Origin: an uncultured Flavobacteriaceae bacterium
Lineage (GTDB): Bacteria > Bacteroidota > Bacteroidia > Flavobacteriales > Flavobacteriaceae
Reading direction: 5' to 3'
DNA length: 64,000 nucleotides
Assembly: GCA_947489085.1 (NCBI GenBank)
Contig: CANLCJ010000017.1
Span: 1 to 64,000, forward strand
A program made the translations under genes and the position numbers. The number at the start of each line of letters is the position of its first letter. Within the stretch, counting starts at the first letter, position 1. Positions 53,058 to 63,819 of the stretch are shown here, one piece after another. A model generated the notes under the pieces. The model had not been told where the DNA came from. It ran no database searches and worked only from the letters and a program-made list of their open reading frames with translations.

Positions 53058-54203
53058 TTAATGGCTAAAGTGTTCCCAGTCTTTCCACACCACTTCTAAA
53101 CCTTGGCCTTTTAGCATGTCTACGATCGTTTCGGTACTGCGTTCGTCTGAGATTTCAAACTGTTCTAGAGATTGCGGAGCTACAGCATAGCCTCCTGGAT
53201 TTGTTTTAGACTCTGCACTAATGGAAGTGATGCCTAAATTTACAATATTATTTCTAAAGACTTCACTTTCTCGGGTAGACATAGACAGTTCTACATCCTC
53301 ATCCAGCAAGCGAAAGGCACAGATGGTTTGTACCAAATCGGCATCGGTCATTTCTACTTTAGGTTCTAAACCGCCGCTATGTGGGCGTAATCTTGGAAAA
53401 GAAATCGAGTATTTTGTTTTCCAGTAGTTCTTCTGTAAGTACTTTAAATGTAAGGCGGTAAAAAAACTATCAGCCCTCCAGTCTTCCAATCCAAAAAGCG
53501 CGCCTAAACCTATTTTATGAATGCCTGCTTTACCTAAACGGTCTGGGGTTTCTAAGCGGTAATTAAAATTAGATTTTTTCCCTTTAGGGTGGTGTTTTTT
53601 ATACTCATCGCGATGGTAGGTTTCTTGATATACCAATACGGCATATAAACCGTGTGCAGCGAGGTATTCGTATTCGTCTTGGTCTAAGGGTTGTACTTCA
53701 ATAGTAATGTTAGAAAAGTGCGTACGGATTAGTTGTATGGCATTCTTTATGTATGCTACGCCTACGGTTTTATTTGCTTCGCCAGTCACCAATAAAATAT
53801 GATCGTAGCCTTTTGCTTTTAAAAAAGCGACTTCTTTAAGTATTTCACTATCTGTGAGCGTGCGTCGCGGAATTTTATTTGTCATACTAAATCCGCAGTA
53901 GGTACAAATGTTTTGGCATTCGTTGCTTAAATACATGGGCGCGTACATTTGCATGGTATTTCCAAAACGCTTTTTAGTGAGTAACCTGCTTTGTTGGGCC
54001 ATTTGCTCTAGATAGGGTTTCGCCGCAGGAGAAATAAGTGCCTTAAAATCTTCTAAAGTTCTTTTAGAGGCTGCCAAGGCCTGTTGTACGTCTGCTTCGG
54101 TTTTATTAAAGATACTGTTTAGTGTATCGTCCCAATTATAACTGTTAAACACGTCTGTAAAGTACGTTGTGTTTAGGGGTTTATTTTTGGCTTTTGGCTC
54201 CAT
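53058..54203 (-). CDS. thiH: 2-iminoacetate synthase ThiH
   Basis: A 381-residue radical-SAM enzyme that cleaves tyrosine to make dehydroglycine for the thiazole ring. Cluster ligands C96, C100 and C103 in CQNICTYC. Also YLSNEC before it, LLVTGEA, and SFPRLRPHSGG. Using ThiH instead of the oxidase ThiO implies a route that works with little oxygen. Located between thiG and thiF. Confidence 0.96.
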   Translation of the reverse strand: MEPKAKNKPLNTTYFTDVFNSYNWDDTLNSIFNKTEADVQQALAASKRTLEDFKALISPAAKPYLEQMAQQSRLLTKKRFGNTMQMYAPMYLSNECQNICTYCGFSMTNKIPRRTLTDSEILKEVAFLKAKGYDHILLVTGEANKTVGVAYIKNAIQLIRTHFSNITIEVQPLDQDEYEYLAAHGLYAVLVYQETYHRDEYKKHHPKGKKSNFNYRLETPDRLGKAGIHKIGLGALFGLEDWRADSFFTALHLKYLQKNYWKTKYSISFPRLRPHSGGLEPKVEMTDADLVQTICAFRLLDEDVELSMSTRESEVFRNNIVNLGITSISAESKTNPGGYAVAPQSLEQFEISDERSTETIVDMLKGQGLEVVWKDWEHFSH

Positions 54204-54237
54204 AAGGATCGCTTTTGTAGGGTCTAATAATTTGGAT

Positions 54238-55008
54238 TTAGTTTAAAAAGCTTGTTAAAGGACTGCTGGCTTCTGCATGTTGTTTAACAGGTGCTAATTT
54301 GGCTTCGTAAGCCATGCGGCCAGCTGCTACTGCCATTTTAAACGCTTTAGCCATAGCTATGGGGTTTTGGGAAACTGCTATTGCGGTATTCACCAAAACA
54401 GCATCGGCACCAAGCTCCATAGCATAAGCGGCATGCGATGGTGCGCCAATACCTGCGTCTACGATTACAGGTACATTGGTCTGGTCGATTATAATTTCTA
54501 AAAAGTCCTTAGTTTTTAAGCCTTTGTTACTTCCTATTGGGGCGCCTAAAGGCATCACACATTGCGTGCCTACCTCTTCGAGGCGTTTACACAATACAGG
54601 ATCGGCATGTATATAAGGCATCACAACAAATCCTAATTTTACTAATGCTTCAGCCGCTTTTAGAGTTTCTATAGGGTCTGGTAAAAGGTATTTAGGATCT
54701 GGGTGTATTTCTAATTTTACCCAATTGGTTTCTAGAGCCTCTCTAGAGAGCTGTGCTGCAAAAACAGCTTCCTCGGCGGTGCGTACACCAGAGGTGTTTG
54801 GTAGAAGGTGAATTCTATCGTGAGCGAGGTGTGTTAATATGTCGTCTTCGGTATTATCTACTTCGACACGTTTTAAAGCGACAGTGACCAGTTCACTTTC
54901 ACTTTCAATTAGGGCAGCCTCCATTAAGGCAGAGGTGCTAAATTTACCTGTACCTGTAAATAACCGAGAGCTAAATGTTTTATCTGCTATGTTTAAAGTT
55001 GTATGCAT
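54238..55008 (-). CDS. thiG: thiazole synthase ThiG
   Basis: A 256-residue TIM-barrel enzyme forming the thiazole phosphate from deoxyxylulose phosphate, dehydroglycine and ThiS-thiocarboxylate. Motifs: [79 protein letters not shown]. The Schiff-base Lys is in WVKLEIH. Standard length; 34 bp before thiH. Confidence 0.96.
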   Translation of the reverse strand: MHTTLNIADKTFSSRLFTGTGKFSTSALMEAALIESESELVTVALKRVEVDNTEDDILTHLAHDRIHLLPNTSGVRTAEEAVFAAQLSREALETNWVKLEIHPDPKYLLPDPIETLKAAEALVKLGFVVMPYIHADPVLCKRLEEVGTQCVMPLGAPIGSNKGLKTKDFLEIIIDQTNVPVIVDAGIGAPSHAAYAMELGADAVLVNTAIAVSQNPIAMAKAFKMAVAAGRMAYEAKLAPVKQHAEASSPLTSFLN

Positions 55009-55049
55009 GGCGTGTGTTGTTTTTTGCTACTCACTAAAAGGGAGTAGCG

Positions 55050-55697
55050 CTATTTTTTATCAAATGTATAACGTTGTTCTAAAGTAGAAGAAGCGTTAAG
55101 TAATTGGTTAAATGTATGTATACGATTAAAATCTTGAGTAATTGCTCCCGAAACAGCAATTCCAGAGATGCCTGTTTTTAGAATGGCTGGCACGTCTTCT
55201 AAAGTAATACCGCCTATAGCAAGTATGGGTGTTTTAGTATTTAGAGCGTCTATTAGTGCCGTATAACCATTCAATCCCAGTACAGGGCTTAGGTTTGCTT
55301 TGGTGTCTGTAAATTTAAAAGGACCTAAGCCAATGTAATCTACGTCTTTTTTAATTAGGGTCTGGCAATCGTCTAAAGTGTTTGCGGTACCTCCAATGAT
55401 TTGCCAACTGTATAGTGTTTTTCTAGCATCTAGAGGGCAGGTATCGGTTTTTCCTAAATGCACACCGTCTGCTTTAACTGCTTTGGCAATTCTATAATGG
55501 TCGTTAATAATGAGGCGGGTTTGAAAATGGCTTGTAATTTCGCGTGCTTGTGTCGCTAGTTTTAAAAGTTTCTTTTCCGAACAATTTTTTAAACGTAATT
55601 GTACCAATTCGGCTCCAGAAGTACATGCTTTTTGTATGTGCTCTATATGGGCTTTAGGAGACTCGCCTTGAGATATGTAATGGAGTTTTGGTATCAT
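55050..55697 (-). CDS. thiE: thiamine phosphate synthase ThiE
   Basis: A 215-residue TIM barrel coupling the pyrimidine and thiazole halves. Motifs: VQLRLKN, INDHYRIAKAVKADGVHLG, GLGPFKFTDTK, LAIGGITLEDVP, GISGIAVSGAI. Starts with ATGA overlapping the stop of thiD, so translation is coupled. The pyrophosphate loop contains KFTDTK as in true ThiE, unlike the TenI-like copy at 60225-60815. Confidence 0.94.
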   Translation of the reverse strand: MIPKLHYISQGESPKAHIEHIQKACTSGAELVQLRLKNCSEKKLLKLATQAREITSHFQTRLIINDHYRIAKAVKADGVHLGKTDTCPLDARKTLYSWQIIGGTANTLDDCQTLIKKDVDYIGLGPFKFTDTKANLSPVLGLNGYTALIDALNTKTPILAIGGITLEDVPAILKTGISGIAVSGAITQDFNRIHTFNQLLNASSTLEQRYTFDKK

Positions 55698-56470
55698 CGT
55701 GATGTAAAAGAATTGGAAGCATAGGTATGATGGCCTAATAAGCTTGTATTTGAGTTTAAGAAGGCTTCGGTATACTGTTTTGCCATAAGCGCAGCATCTT
55801 CTAAGGGAAGCCCTAATAAAATTTGACTGGCCAGTGCAGAGGACAACACACAGCCACTGCCATGTTTTTCGTGAACCGTTAACGCTTTTGGAGGTATAGA
55901 AGTCATTACTATTTTATTATAGTGTAAGGTGTCCCATCCTTTTTTATCACGACGATGTCCGCCTTTTAAGTAAATATGAGTTAAGGCCGAAATGTGCTCT
56001 AAGGTGCTTTCTATGGTTAAATTGGGGTGTAACCACTGTATCTCGTTATAATTAGGTGTAATTATAAAACATTGTGCCCATATTTTATGGAGTAGGTCTT
56101 GATTTTCGTGTGTATGGAAATCGAAACCAGCCGAGGCTTTGATTATAGGGTCTAAAATGATTTTTAAATTAGCGTTTAGGGTTAATAAATGATCTAATAG
56201 ATTAGAGAGTACACTCCAAGATTCTACAAGACCTATTTTAACAACGGTAATATCAAAACGCTCAAAAAGAACAGAGATTTGAGCGGTAATAAGCTCAGGC
56301 TTTAACCATTCGCAACGGCTAAAGTTAGTATCGTTTTGAACGGTAACAGCGGTACATACCGATAGGCCATAGAGTCCATGCGCTTCGAATGTCTTAATGT
56401 CGGATGTTAGTCCTGCACCGCCGCTAGGGTCATGTCCTGCTATTGTTAATATGTAGTGGTTTTGTTTCAT
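55694..56470 (-). CDS. thiD: hydroxymethylpyrimidine/phosphomethylpyrimidine kinase ThiD
   Basis: A 258-residue ribokinase-fold enzyme that phosphorylates HMP twice. Motifs: AGHDPSGGAGLTSDIKTFEAHG, TAVTVQNDT, KIGLVES, LDPIIKASAG, ITPNYNEI, KGGH and HGSGCVLSSALAS (anion hole/catalytic Cys region). Overlaps thiE by 4 bp and follows the SNF2 gene by 6 bp. Confidence 0.95.
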   Translation of the reverse strand: MKQNHYILTIAGHDPSGGAGLTSDIKTFEAHGLYGLSVCTAVTVQNDTNFSRCEWLKPELITAQISVLFERFDITVVKIGLVESWSVLSNLLDHLLTLNANLKIILDPIIKASAGFDFHTHENQDLLHKIWAQCFIITPNYNEIQWLHPNLTIESTLEHISALTHIYLKGGHRRDKKGWDTLHYNKIVMTSIPPKALTVHEKHGSGCVLSSALASQILLGLPLEDAALMAKQYTEAFLNSNTSLLGHHTYASNSFTSR

Positions 56471-56476
56471 ATAGTA

Positions 56477-59400
56477 TCAGCTAAATAAATCGGTAATACT
56501 TTCTTTAGATAAATTTTTCACAAAACTTTCGTCGGTTTGTATGATGTCGTCGGATAATTGTTTTTTTGTTTCTTGGTATTTTATGATTTTTTCTTCTATG
56601 GTATCTTTACAAATCATTTTATAAGCCATTACTTTTTTCGTTTGTCCTATACGGTAACAACGGTCAATCGCTTGCGCTTCTACTGCTGGATTCCACCAAG
56701 GGTCTACAATATAAACGTAGTCTGCTGCTGTTAAGTTAAGACCTGTACCGCCTGCTTTTAAGCTTATAAGAAAAACGCGAACGTCTGAGTTGTTTTGAAA
56801 ATTAGCGACTCTAGCCTGCCTGTCTTTTGTTTTACCATCTAAGTATTCGTATTGAATATGTTTTGCGTCGAAAGCTATTTTAATAAGGTTTAGCATTTTT
56901 ACAAATTGAGAAAACACTAATATTTTATGTTGTCCTGTTTGCTCTGTAACATGCTTTACGAGTTCTTGAATTTTAACAGATTCTGAGGTGTATTTTTCTT
57001 GATCGTTTAACAATTCTGGCGCATCGCAAATTTGGCGTAGCTTTGTGAGGCCTTCTAAAACATACATTTTAGATTTACCTACACCGTCTTCGTCTATTTT
57101 TTCAAGTAAATAATTTCGGTATTTGTTTTTATAGGCATCATAGAGTTTTTTTTGTTCTTTTTCCATGGTGCAGTATAAAATCTGCTCTGTTTTTTCTGGC
57201 AACTCTGTAGCTACTTGTGCTTTGGTTCTTCGCATTAAAAACGGATGTATCATTTTTCGAAGCGCTTCGGCAGCATCGGGGTCTTTATGTTTGTCTATGG
57301 GTGTGGAAAACTCGTTTTTAAAATTTGCCATAGTGCCTAGAAGTCCAGGATTTACAAAGCTCATTTGAGCATATAAATCGAAAGTATTGTTTTCAATAGG
57401 TGTGCCTGTTAAAACCAATCTATTATTTGCTTTTATAAGTTTTACAGTTTTATACCTTTTAGAATTGGGGTTTTTTATGGCTTGAGATTCGTCTAAAATA
57501 CAATAGTGGAATTGGTAATCTTTTAAAAACGAAATATCGCGCATCACTACTCCGTAAGTGGAGAATACGAGATCTACAGTGCTAAAATTAGCAGTGTCTG
57601 TATCTCTGTTAGTCCCATTATGTACTAAATATTTTAATGCAGGTGCAAATTTTGTAACTTCTTCTTGCCAATTAAATATTAGTGAAGTAGGTAAGATGAT
57701 TAAAGTGGCTTGTTTAGGTTTTTTTGTATTCTTTATGTGTTTTAAAAAACTAATGACTTGAAGGGTTTTACCAAGCCCCATATCGTCTGCCAAACAACCA
57801 CCGAATTTATAGGTTTCTAAAAAGTTAAGCCAATTAAGGCCTTCTTTTTGGTAGTTGCGCAGGTTTGCTTTTAAGCCAGCAGGTTTTTGTATATTATTGA
57901 TATTTTTAAAGCTGTCTAAGCCTTCCTTTATTTGCCTGTGGTTTTTTGCAATTTCCGACGTAATATCTATATCTTCATATAAAGTATCAATAATTGATAA
58001 TTGATATTTGGATACTTTTATAGTGTCTTTTTTTACGTCTCCAGATCTAAAAACGTTACTGTATTTTTCCACCCATTGTTTGGGCAAAATACCAATGCTA
58101 CCGTCTTTAAGCTTTACAAAATTATCCTTGTTTATTACAGATTTTCGTATGTCTTTTAAACTTACGAGTTGGTCTCCAAATTTAATTTCTATACCTACAT
58201 CAAACCAGTCTATTTCAGAATTTACGTTTGTCTGTATTGTAGGTTTGTTTGTGTTGTACTTTAATTTAGATAATTTTTCTGAACCGTAAATTTCAATATT
58301 ATGAGTTTTAAAAATTTCAAAGGCCTCTAAAAACCATCCGTTTTTAACAAAATCTTCTATGTTTAAGTAAAAAAAACCTTGGTTTTGATTTTTAAAATAA
58401 GGATGCGTACTTGCTACAGTATTGTAAAATTCTCGTTCTAGATCTAAATGGCGATTTACTTTTACATGTTTACCATTATCTTCGTAAGTTAAATAATCGT
58501 TTTTAAGTAATTCGTAGTGTTCGTTATTATATTCTAATATGGGGTTTAAAATGATAATATCTTCCTCTTCAGAACAATAAATTTGCTTTTTAAAATCTGT
58601 AGCCTTTGTAGGTCTTAATTTGTATTTTCTTTTAGATACGACAACTTCAAACTGCTTTTCTAGTGGTTTAATAAGTGCTTCATTGTAGGCCTCAAAATCG
58701 GTTTTATTGATGCGAATTTCAGGGGTTTCATTAAACTTCAAAAAAGCTTGAGCTTCATATAATGATTTATAGAAATAATAGGTGTCTTTTTTTTGAATAC
58801 AGAATAGATTGTTTACATAAGCACCTTTTTTAAGTGCTATTTTTTTACCCTCGAGTTTTATATAGGCTTTTAACAGATAGAAATGTGTTTCTTCTGTAAG
58901 TTTAAAAGACAAAGAAGGATGCATTTTAGAAATAACTACAGGTTCTATATGTTTTGAGGATATATTTTGCTTAACTTCTGTAAGCCTACCTACAATTACA
59001 GTGTCGTCTATAGCGTCTACAATTGTTTTTATGTTCTGGAATTGGTACCGGTGGACTGTACTTGTAAGCTTAGAGTCGAAATTTTCTAGTTTAAAAATAG
59101 ATTCTAATATAAGTTGTTCTTTTTCGGTGAACAATTGTTTTTTAGCAATATAGGTATCTGCTTCTACTATTGTAATCTTAGAGGTTAACCTACGCTTTAA
59201 TTTATCGGTGTTACCCATAACAGGGTAAAATCCTAAACCATGATGTGGAGGTGCAAAAAGTAAAGCAAAGGCTTTAGGTTTTGTGTTATCTTCTACAGGT
59301 AGTTGCGAAGCAATTATGGTTTTAGGGTCTGTAAAATTTTTAGAAAAAAGATCTAAATCTTCGTTGGCATAGCTTTTAAGGATACCAGGAACTTTTGGAG

Positions 59401-60217
59401 TCGCTTCCAGTTTGCCGTTAACGTATTGGAAGTCGAAGTAAGTATTATAGATGTCATCTTTTAGGCTAAACCCATAAGCATTTAAAAGCACTTCTTTTTT
59501 AGCTAATATTTCTTCTTTAGATGCTAAAAACAGAGGCGCTTTTTTTGAAATATAATAAAGGGCTCTTGTTTGATGTTTGCATAAATTCTTATTGGAATTT
59601 TTACAATGGCATAAAAGTGATAACTCGGTTTCTGTTTTTTTAATTTCTAGAGAGACATAGTTTGAAGACCAATACTCATTTTCAGCGACTATAAAGTTTA
59701 AATGATTATCGCTAGCGGCCTCTAACTCTATGTCTAAGAGAATGTGTATATAGCTATTATAATTTTGCTTAGAGGCATGTGCTTTAATAAGTGCATCTAA
59801 ATTTGTGTTGTACACGTTCTCTATGGGAATAGTATAAGGTGCTGTAGATGAATATTTTTTGGCGCTTTTTGGGGTAACAGCTATTGGTTTTTCTATATCT
59901 GCGACTTCTAGATTATTTTTGCTTTGATCTTGAGTTGAAAAAAAGGCTTCTGCTTCTACTGCTAAGGCGACTTCGTGTTTGCAAACATTTCCATGATCGA
60001 AGGGACAACTACAATGGCTTGAAATGTGTCCAAAAATAAGTCCTGTAAAACTTACAGTATAAGGAATGCCAGACGAGCCTTCTACAGTAGCACTTATAGT
60101 GTTTCGATCTGTAGAAAAGTCAAGATCTAATACATTACATTGGCTTGCACGACCACGAATAACAGCTGTGGTGTTTGCATGTATGTACGTTTTTAATCTT
60201 TTATTATGAAGCTCCAT
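56477..60217 (-). CDS. SNF2-family helicase with two SWIM zinc fingers
   Basis: A 1246-residue SNF2/SWI2 ATPase. Two CxCx7CxH SWIM zinc fingers near the N-terminus (C69, C71, C79, H81 and C203, C205, C213, H215), a long middle region (~220-780) without a recognised fold, then the helicase core: Walker A DMGLGKT (812-818), DESQ (909-912), LTGTPIEN, and the C-terminal lobe with VFSQF, LISLKAGGTGLNL and AIDRCYRIGQ. It translocates on DNA or remodels protein-DNA complexes; exact role unknown. Odd: it sits inside the thiamine operon, 7 bp after the TenI-like gene and 6 bp before thiD, so it should be under the same TPP riboswitch. Confidence 0.93.
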   Translation of the reverse strand: MELHNKRLKTYIHANTTAVIRGRASQCNVLDLDFSTDRNTISATVEGSSGIPYTVSFTGLIFGHISSHCSCPFDHGNVCKHEVALAVEAEAFFSTQDQSKNNLEVADIEKPIAVTPKSAKKYSSTAPYTIPIENVYNTNLDALIKAHASKQNYNSYIHILLDIELEAASDNHLNFIVAENEYWSSNYVSLEIKKTETELSLLCHCKNSNKNLCKHQTRALYYISKKAPLFLASKEEILAKKEVLLNAYGFSLKDDIYNTYFDFQYVNGKLEATPKVPGILKSYANEDLDLFSKNFTDPKTIIASQLPVEDNTKPKAFALLFAPPHHGLGFYPVMGNTDKLKRRLTSKITIVEADTYIAKKQLFTEKEQLILESIFKLENFDSKLTSTVHRYQFQNIKTIVDAIDDTVIVGRLTEVKQNISSKHIEPVVISKMHPSLSFKLTEETHFYLLKAYIKLEGKKIALKKGAYVNNLFCIQKKDTYYFYKSLYEAQAFLKFNETPEIRINKTDFEAYNEALIKPLEKQFEVVVSKRKYKLRPTKATDFKKQIYCSEEEDIIILNPILEYNNEHYELLKNDYLTYEDNGKHVKVNRHLDLEREFYNTVASTHPYFKNQNQGFFYLNIEDFVKNGWFLEAFEIFKTHNIEIYGSEKLSKLKYNTNKPTIQTNVNSEIDWFDVGIEIKFGDQLVSLKDIRKSVINKDNFVKLKDGSIGILPKQWVEKYSNVFRSGDVKKDTIKVSKYQLSIIDTLYEDIDITSEIAKNHRQIKEGLDSFKNINNIQKPAGLKANLRNYQKEGLNWLNFLETYKFGGCLADDMGLGKTLQVISFLKHIKNTKKPKQATLIILPTSLIFNWQEEVTKFAPALKYLVHNGTNRDTDTANFSTVDLVFSTYGVVMRDISFLKDYQFHYCILDESQAIKNPNSKRYKTVKLIKANNRLVLTGTPIENNTFDLYAQMSFVNPGLLGTMANFKNEFSTPIDKHKDPDAAEALRKMIHPFLMRRTKAQVATELPEKTEQILYCTMEKEQKKLYDAYKNKYRNYLLEKIDEDGVGKSKMYVLEGLTKLRQICDAPELLNDQEKYTSESVKIQELVKHVTEQTGQHKILVFSQFVKMLNLIKIAFDAKHIQYEYLDGKTKDRQARVANFQNNSDVRVFLISLKAGGTGLNLTAADYVYIVDPWWNPAVEAQAIDRCYRIGQTKKVMAYKMICKDTIEEKIIKYQETKKQLSDDIIQTDESFVKNLSKESITDLFS

Positions 60218-60224
60218 AGTGTCT

Positions 60225-60815
60225 TTATTTCGAGAAACCTTGTTGCATTTTTTTAAATGCGATAATAGGGTGTTCTGTATTCCAAATACCGCCTAATACA
60301 CCAACGCCTTGAAATCCTAAGCGTTTAAAAGCATCAAGGTTATCGGGGGTAACACCACCCATACCTATAATGGTTTTATCGATATGGTTCACATCGAAAC
60401 CGCGCCCTTCGTAGCCTTGTTTAGAGATAGACGCAAATACGGGGCTTAATAAATGGTAGTCAAATTCAAAATCGCATGCTGCGAGCACTTCGGGTTCATG
60501 AAACGAAGAGCTAATGGTTTTGCCAAACATATTAAGGTCTTTAAAATACTGCCCAGGATTATCGATATGGTCCTTGCGTTTTTGTTCTTGAAAATGAATG
60601 CCTTTTAGTGCAAATTCATTAATCAATTCATGATGGTAATGTACCACAATACGATCGTGATATTTGACATCTATTTTATTGAGGTAGGCACAGTGTTGCT
60701 CGTAATTTTTATGGGGCTTTCTAAAATGATAGTACTGTAAGCCTGCTTCGAACAGACGTGTTAACAGGTCTATTTCGTTAGGAATATCGTTTTCTGGTGC
60801 AATTAAAACAATCAT
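60225..60815 (-). CDS. second ThiE/TenI-like protein
   Basis: A 196-residue TIM-barrel protein of the ThiE/TenI family. It keeps the barrel order (LYYHFRKP-like start, FALKGIHFQ, GKTISSSFH, LLSPVFASISKQGYEGRG, GMGGVTPDN, GVGVLGGIW) but has GIHF instead of DGVHLG and lacks the QLR and pyrophosphate-loop signature of the true ThiE at 55050-55697. It therefore resembles TenI, the thiazole tautomerase, more than a synthase. A role in thiazole maturation is inferred. It follows thiC after a 211-bp gap with structured elements. Confidence 0.8.
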   Translation of the reverse strand: MIVLIAPENDIPNEIDLLTRLFEAGLQYYHFRKPHKNYEQHCAYLNKIDVKYHDRIVVHYHHELINEFALKGIHFQEQKRKDHIDNPGQYFKDLNMFGKTISSSFHEPEVLAACDFEFDYHLLSPVFASISKQGYEGRGFDVNHIDKTIIGMGGVTPDNLDAFKRLGFQGVGVLGGIWNTEHPIIAFKKMQQGFSK

Positions 60816-60837
60816 TTTTTAGAGTGTTTGTTATAAG

Positions 60838-60893
60838 ACCAGTTCTTAAGTATTTGCTATAAATCGTGTTTTAGCAAGTAGGAGAGAACTGGT
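60838..60893 (-). promoter_or_regulatory. nested hairpin between thiC and TenI-like gene
   Basis: ACCAGTTCT (60838-60846) pairs with AGAACTGGT (60885-60893); inside, a symmetric 7/7 internal loop is followed by TTGCTA/TAGCAA. No T run follows on the transcript strand, so it is not a standard terminator. It may be an mRNA processing or stability structure within the operon. Confidence 0.4.
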
Positions 60894-60918
60894 GTTTTAT
60901 AATTGAATGTTGAGGTGC

Positions 60919-61015
60919 GTTGCGTTAGGGATTGCAGTGAAAATCCTTTTGCTTTTTTGCAAAAGATTGTAACGGAAAGCCCGCCCACGCTTTTTTTGAA
61001 GCGTGGGGACGCCCT
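60919..61015 (+). repeat. GC-rich dispersed repeat, copy 2
   Basis: Starts TTGCGTTAGGGATTG and ends GCCCGCCCACGC...GCGTGGGGACGCCC, with a hairpin CCCACGC/GCGTGGG and an inner TTTTGC/GCAAAA stem. Shares start and end words with the copy at 5743-5828. Inserted between thiC and the next gene of the operon. Confidence 0.6.
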
Positions 61016-61026
61016 GAATTTTAAAT

Positions 61027-62892
<1,866 letters not shown>

Positions 62893-62921
62893 TTATTAAA
62901 CGTTAGAGATGTAAGATAGGC

Positions 62922-63125
62922 TTAGCCTCCTTGTGTTGATGTAATTATTAAAATGGCATCGTTTTGATGCAGTGTTTGGGTGTGCCACTCTGTTTTTTTT
63001 ATCACTTTATTATTGATAGCAATGGCAATACCGTTGGTTTGTATTTCTAATTTAGAAACCAAATCATTAAGGGTAGTTTCTGGAGCGATATGGTGTGCTT
63101 TTTGGTTTACTTCTACAGAAATCAT
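62922..63125 (-). CDS. thiS: sulfur carrier protein ThiS
   Basis: A 67-residue ubiquitin-like sulfur carrier ending in the required Gly-Gly (STQGG). The start at 63125 (MISVEVNQKAHH) is chosen because the longer frame to 63218 would begin inside the TPP riboswitch. Core words: TTLNDLVSKL, GIAIAINNKVI, LHQNDAILIITSTQGG. First gene of the thi operon. Confidence 0.93.
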   Translation of the reverse strand: MISVEVNQKAHHIAPETTLNDLVSKLEIQTNGIAIAINNKVIKKTEWHTQTLHQNDAILIITSTQGG

Positions 63126-63162
63126 ATAGTCATTTATAGTTTTTGTAGTAAACCTAGAAGTA
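63104..63162 (-). promoter_or_regulatory. candidate expression platform around thiS start
   Basis: On the transcript, the segment at 63104-63115 (inside the first thiS codons) can pair either with GGTTTACT (63147-63154) or with TACTTCTA (63155-63162) upstream. The two 8-bp pairings exclude each other, and in both the ATG at 63125 lies in the loop. This could be a switchable translation-control hairpin linked to the riboswitch; no intrinsic terminator was found between riboswitch and thiS. Confidence 0.4.
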
Positions 63163-63186
63163 GATGTATAGTTGTGGGCTATGTAA

Positions 63187-63256
63187 CTATAACTTTTCCC
63201 TACGTTGGTCTTAACCAAATCAGGTTCTAAGGATATGTCTCAAGCTAAAGTTATAG
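63187..63256 (-). ncRNA. TPP riboswitch (THI element)
   Basis: Read on the minus strand: P1 stem CTATAACTTT/AAAGTTATAG closes a compact ~70-nt fold containing the THI-box words CTTGAGA, CCTTAGAACCTGAT, TTGGTTAAGACCAACG and GTAGGGA, in the canonical order with a short P3. It binds thiamine diphosphate and would switch off the thi operon when the vitamin is plentiful. It sits 61 nt before the thiS start. Confidence 0.93.
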
Positions 63257-63278
63257 CTACTCCTAAAGTTTACGTTTA

Positions 63279-63286
63279 CAAAGATA
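63279..63286 (-). promoter_or_regulatory. -7 box TATCTTTG of thi operon
   Basis: TAnnTTTG match on the minus strand, 23 nt upstream of the riboswitch, placing the transcription start just before it. Confidence 0.6.
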
Positions 63287-63321
63287 AGCAATAGTTGCTT
63301 TAAGTTGTTGGTTTTATAGTG

Positions 63322-63762
63322 CTAATTAAAAATACGTAATGTACTGCCGTTTTGTTCTACACGGTAGGGTATAAGTGTGCTTAGCCGTTCGTCGCTATCG
63401 TCCAAGGGTAGACCTGTAAATAGGCTATATCTAATTGCGTTTTCGCAGGTAGATTGGCCTATTACTCCATTAATTTCAAGAATGGAACAGGGCTCGAAAG
63501 TACGGTTAGGGTCTGCTGCATCGAAAGCTACAAAGCCACTACCTGTATTTGTAATTATAATACCACCATTACCTGCATTTGCTAAAAAGACTGCGTTACT
63601 GGGGAATTGAAGTTGATTGAATTGGGGAAAATTTAAATTTATAGTTTCGTTTACTGGTATATCTAGCAAGAATTGGCTGTTCGAATTATTTCCAGAATCG
63701 TCGTCGCAATTGGTAACTAAAATTAATAAACCTAAGCTTATAAAGAAGTTAAGGAGTTTCAT
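63322..63762 (-). CDS. degenerate Rieske-like lipoprotein
   Basis: A 146-residue lipoprotein. The start at 63762 is preferred to 63801 because MKLLNFFISLGLLILVTNC is a clean lipoprotein signal with Cys19. GGIIITNTGSGFVAFDAADPN, EPCSILEING, STCENAIRYSLFTG and IPYRVEQNGSTLRIFN follow the pattern of small flavobacterial Rieske-fold lipoproteins. However, the usual Cys/His ligand pairs are missing: Asp replaces Cys in AADPN and no CxH or CxxH is present, so a 2Fe-2S cluster is unlikely. Role unknown. Confidence 0.6.
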   Translation of the reverse strand: MKLLNFFISLGLLILVTNCDDDSGNNSNSQFLLDIPVNETINLNFPQFNQLQFPSNAVFLANAGNGGIIITNTGSGFVAFDAADPNRTFEPCSILEINGVIGQSTCENAIRYSLFTGLPLDDSDERLSTLIPYRVEQNGSTLRIFN

Positions 63763-63819
63763 AGGTGTTGAAATTAGGCCGCAATTTACGACAAAATACA
63801 AACGGATTTAAATATTTTG

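Noticed and set aside
63126-63218. N-terminal extension of thiS to 63218
   Set aside because: The upstream ATG falls inside the TPP riboswitch, and the extension has no ThiS similarity; start set at 63125.
63763-63801. Longer start for the Rieske-like lipoprotein
   Set aside because: Adds 13 residues before an otherwise clean lipoprotein signal; start set at 63762.
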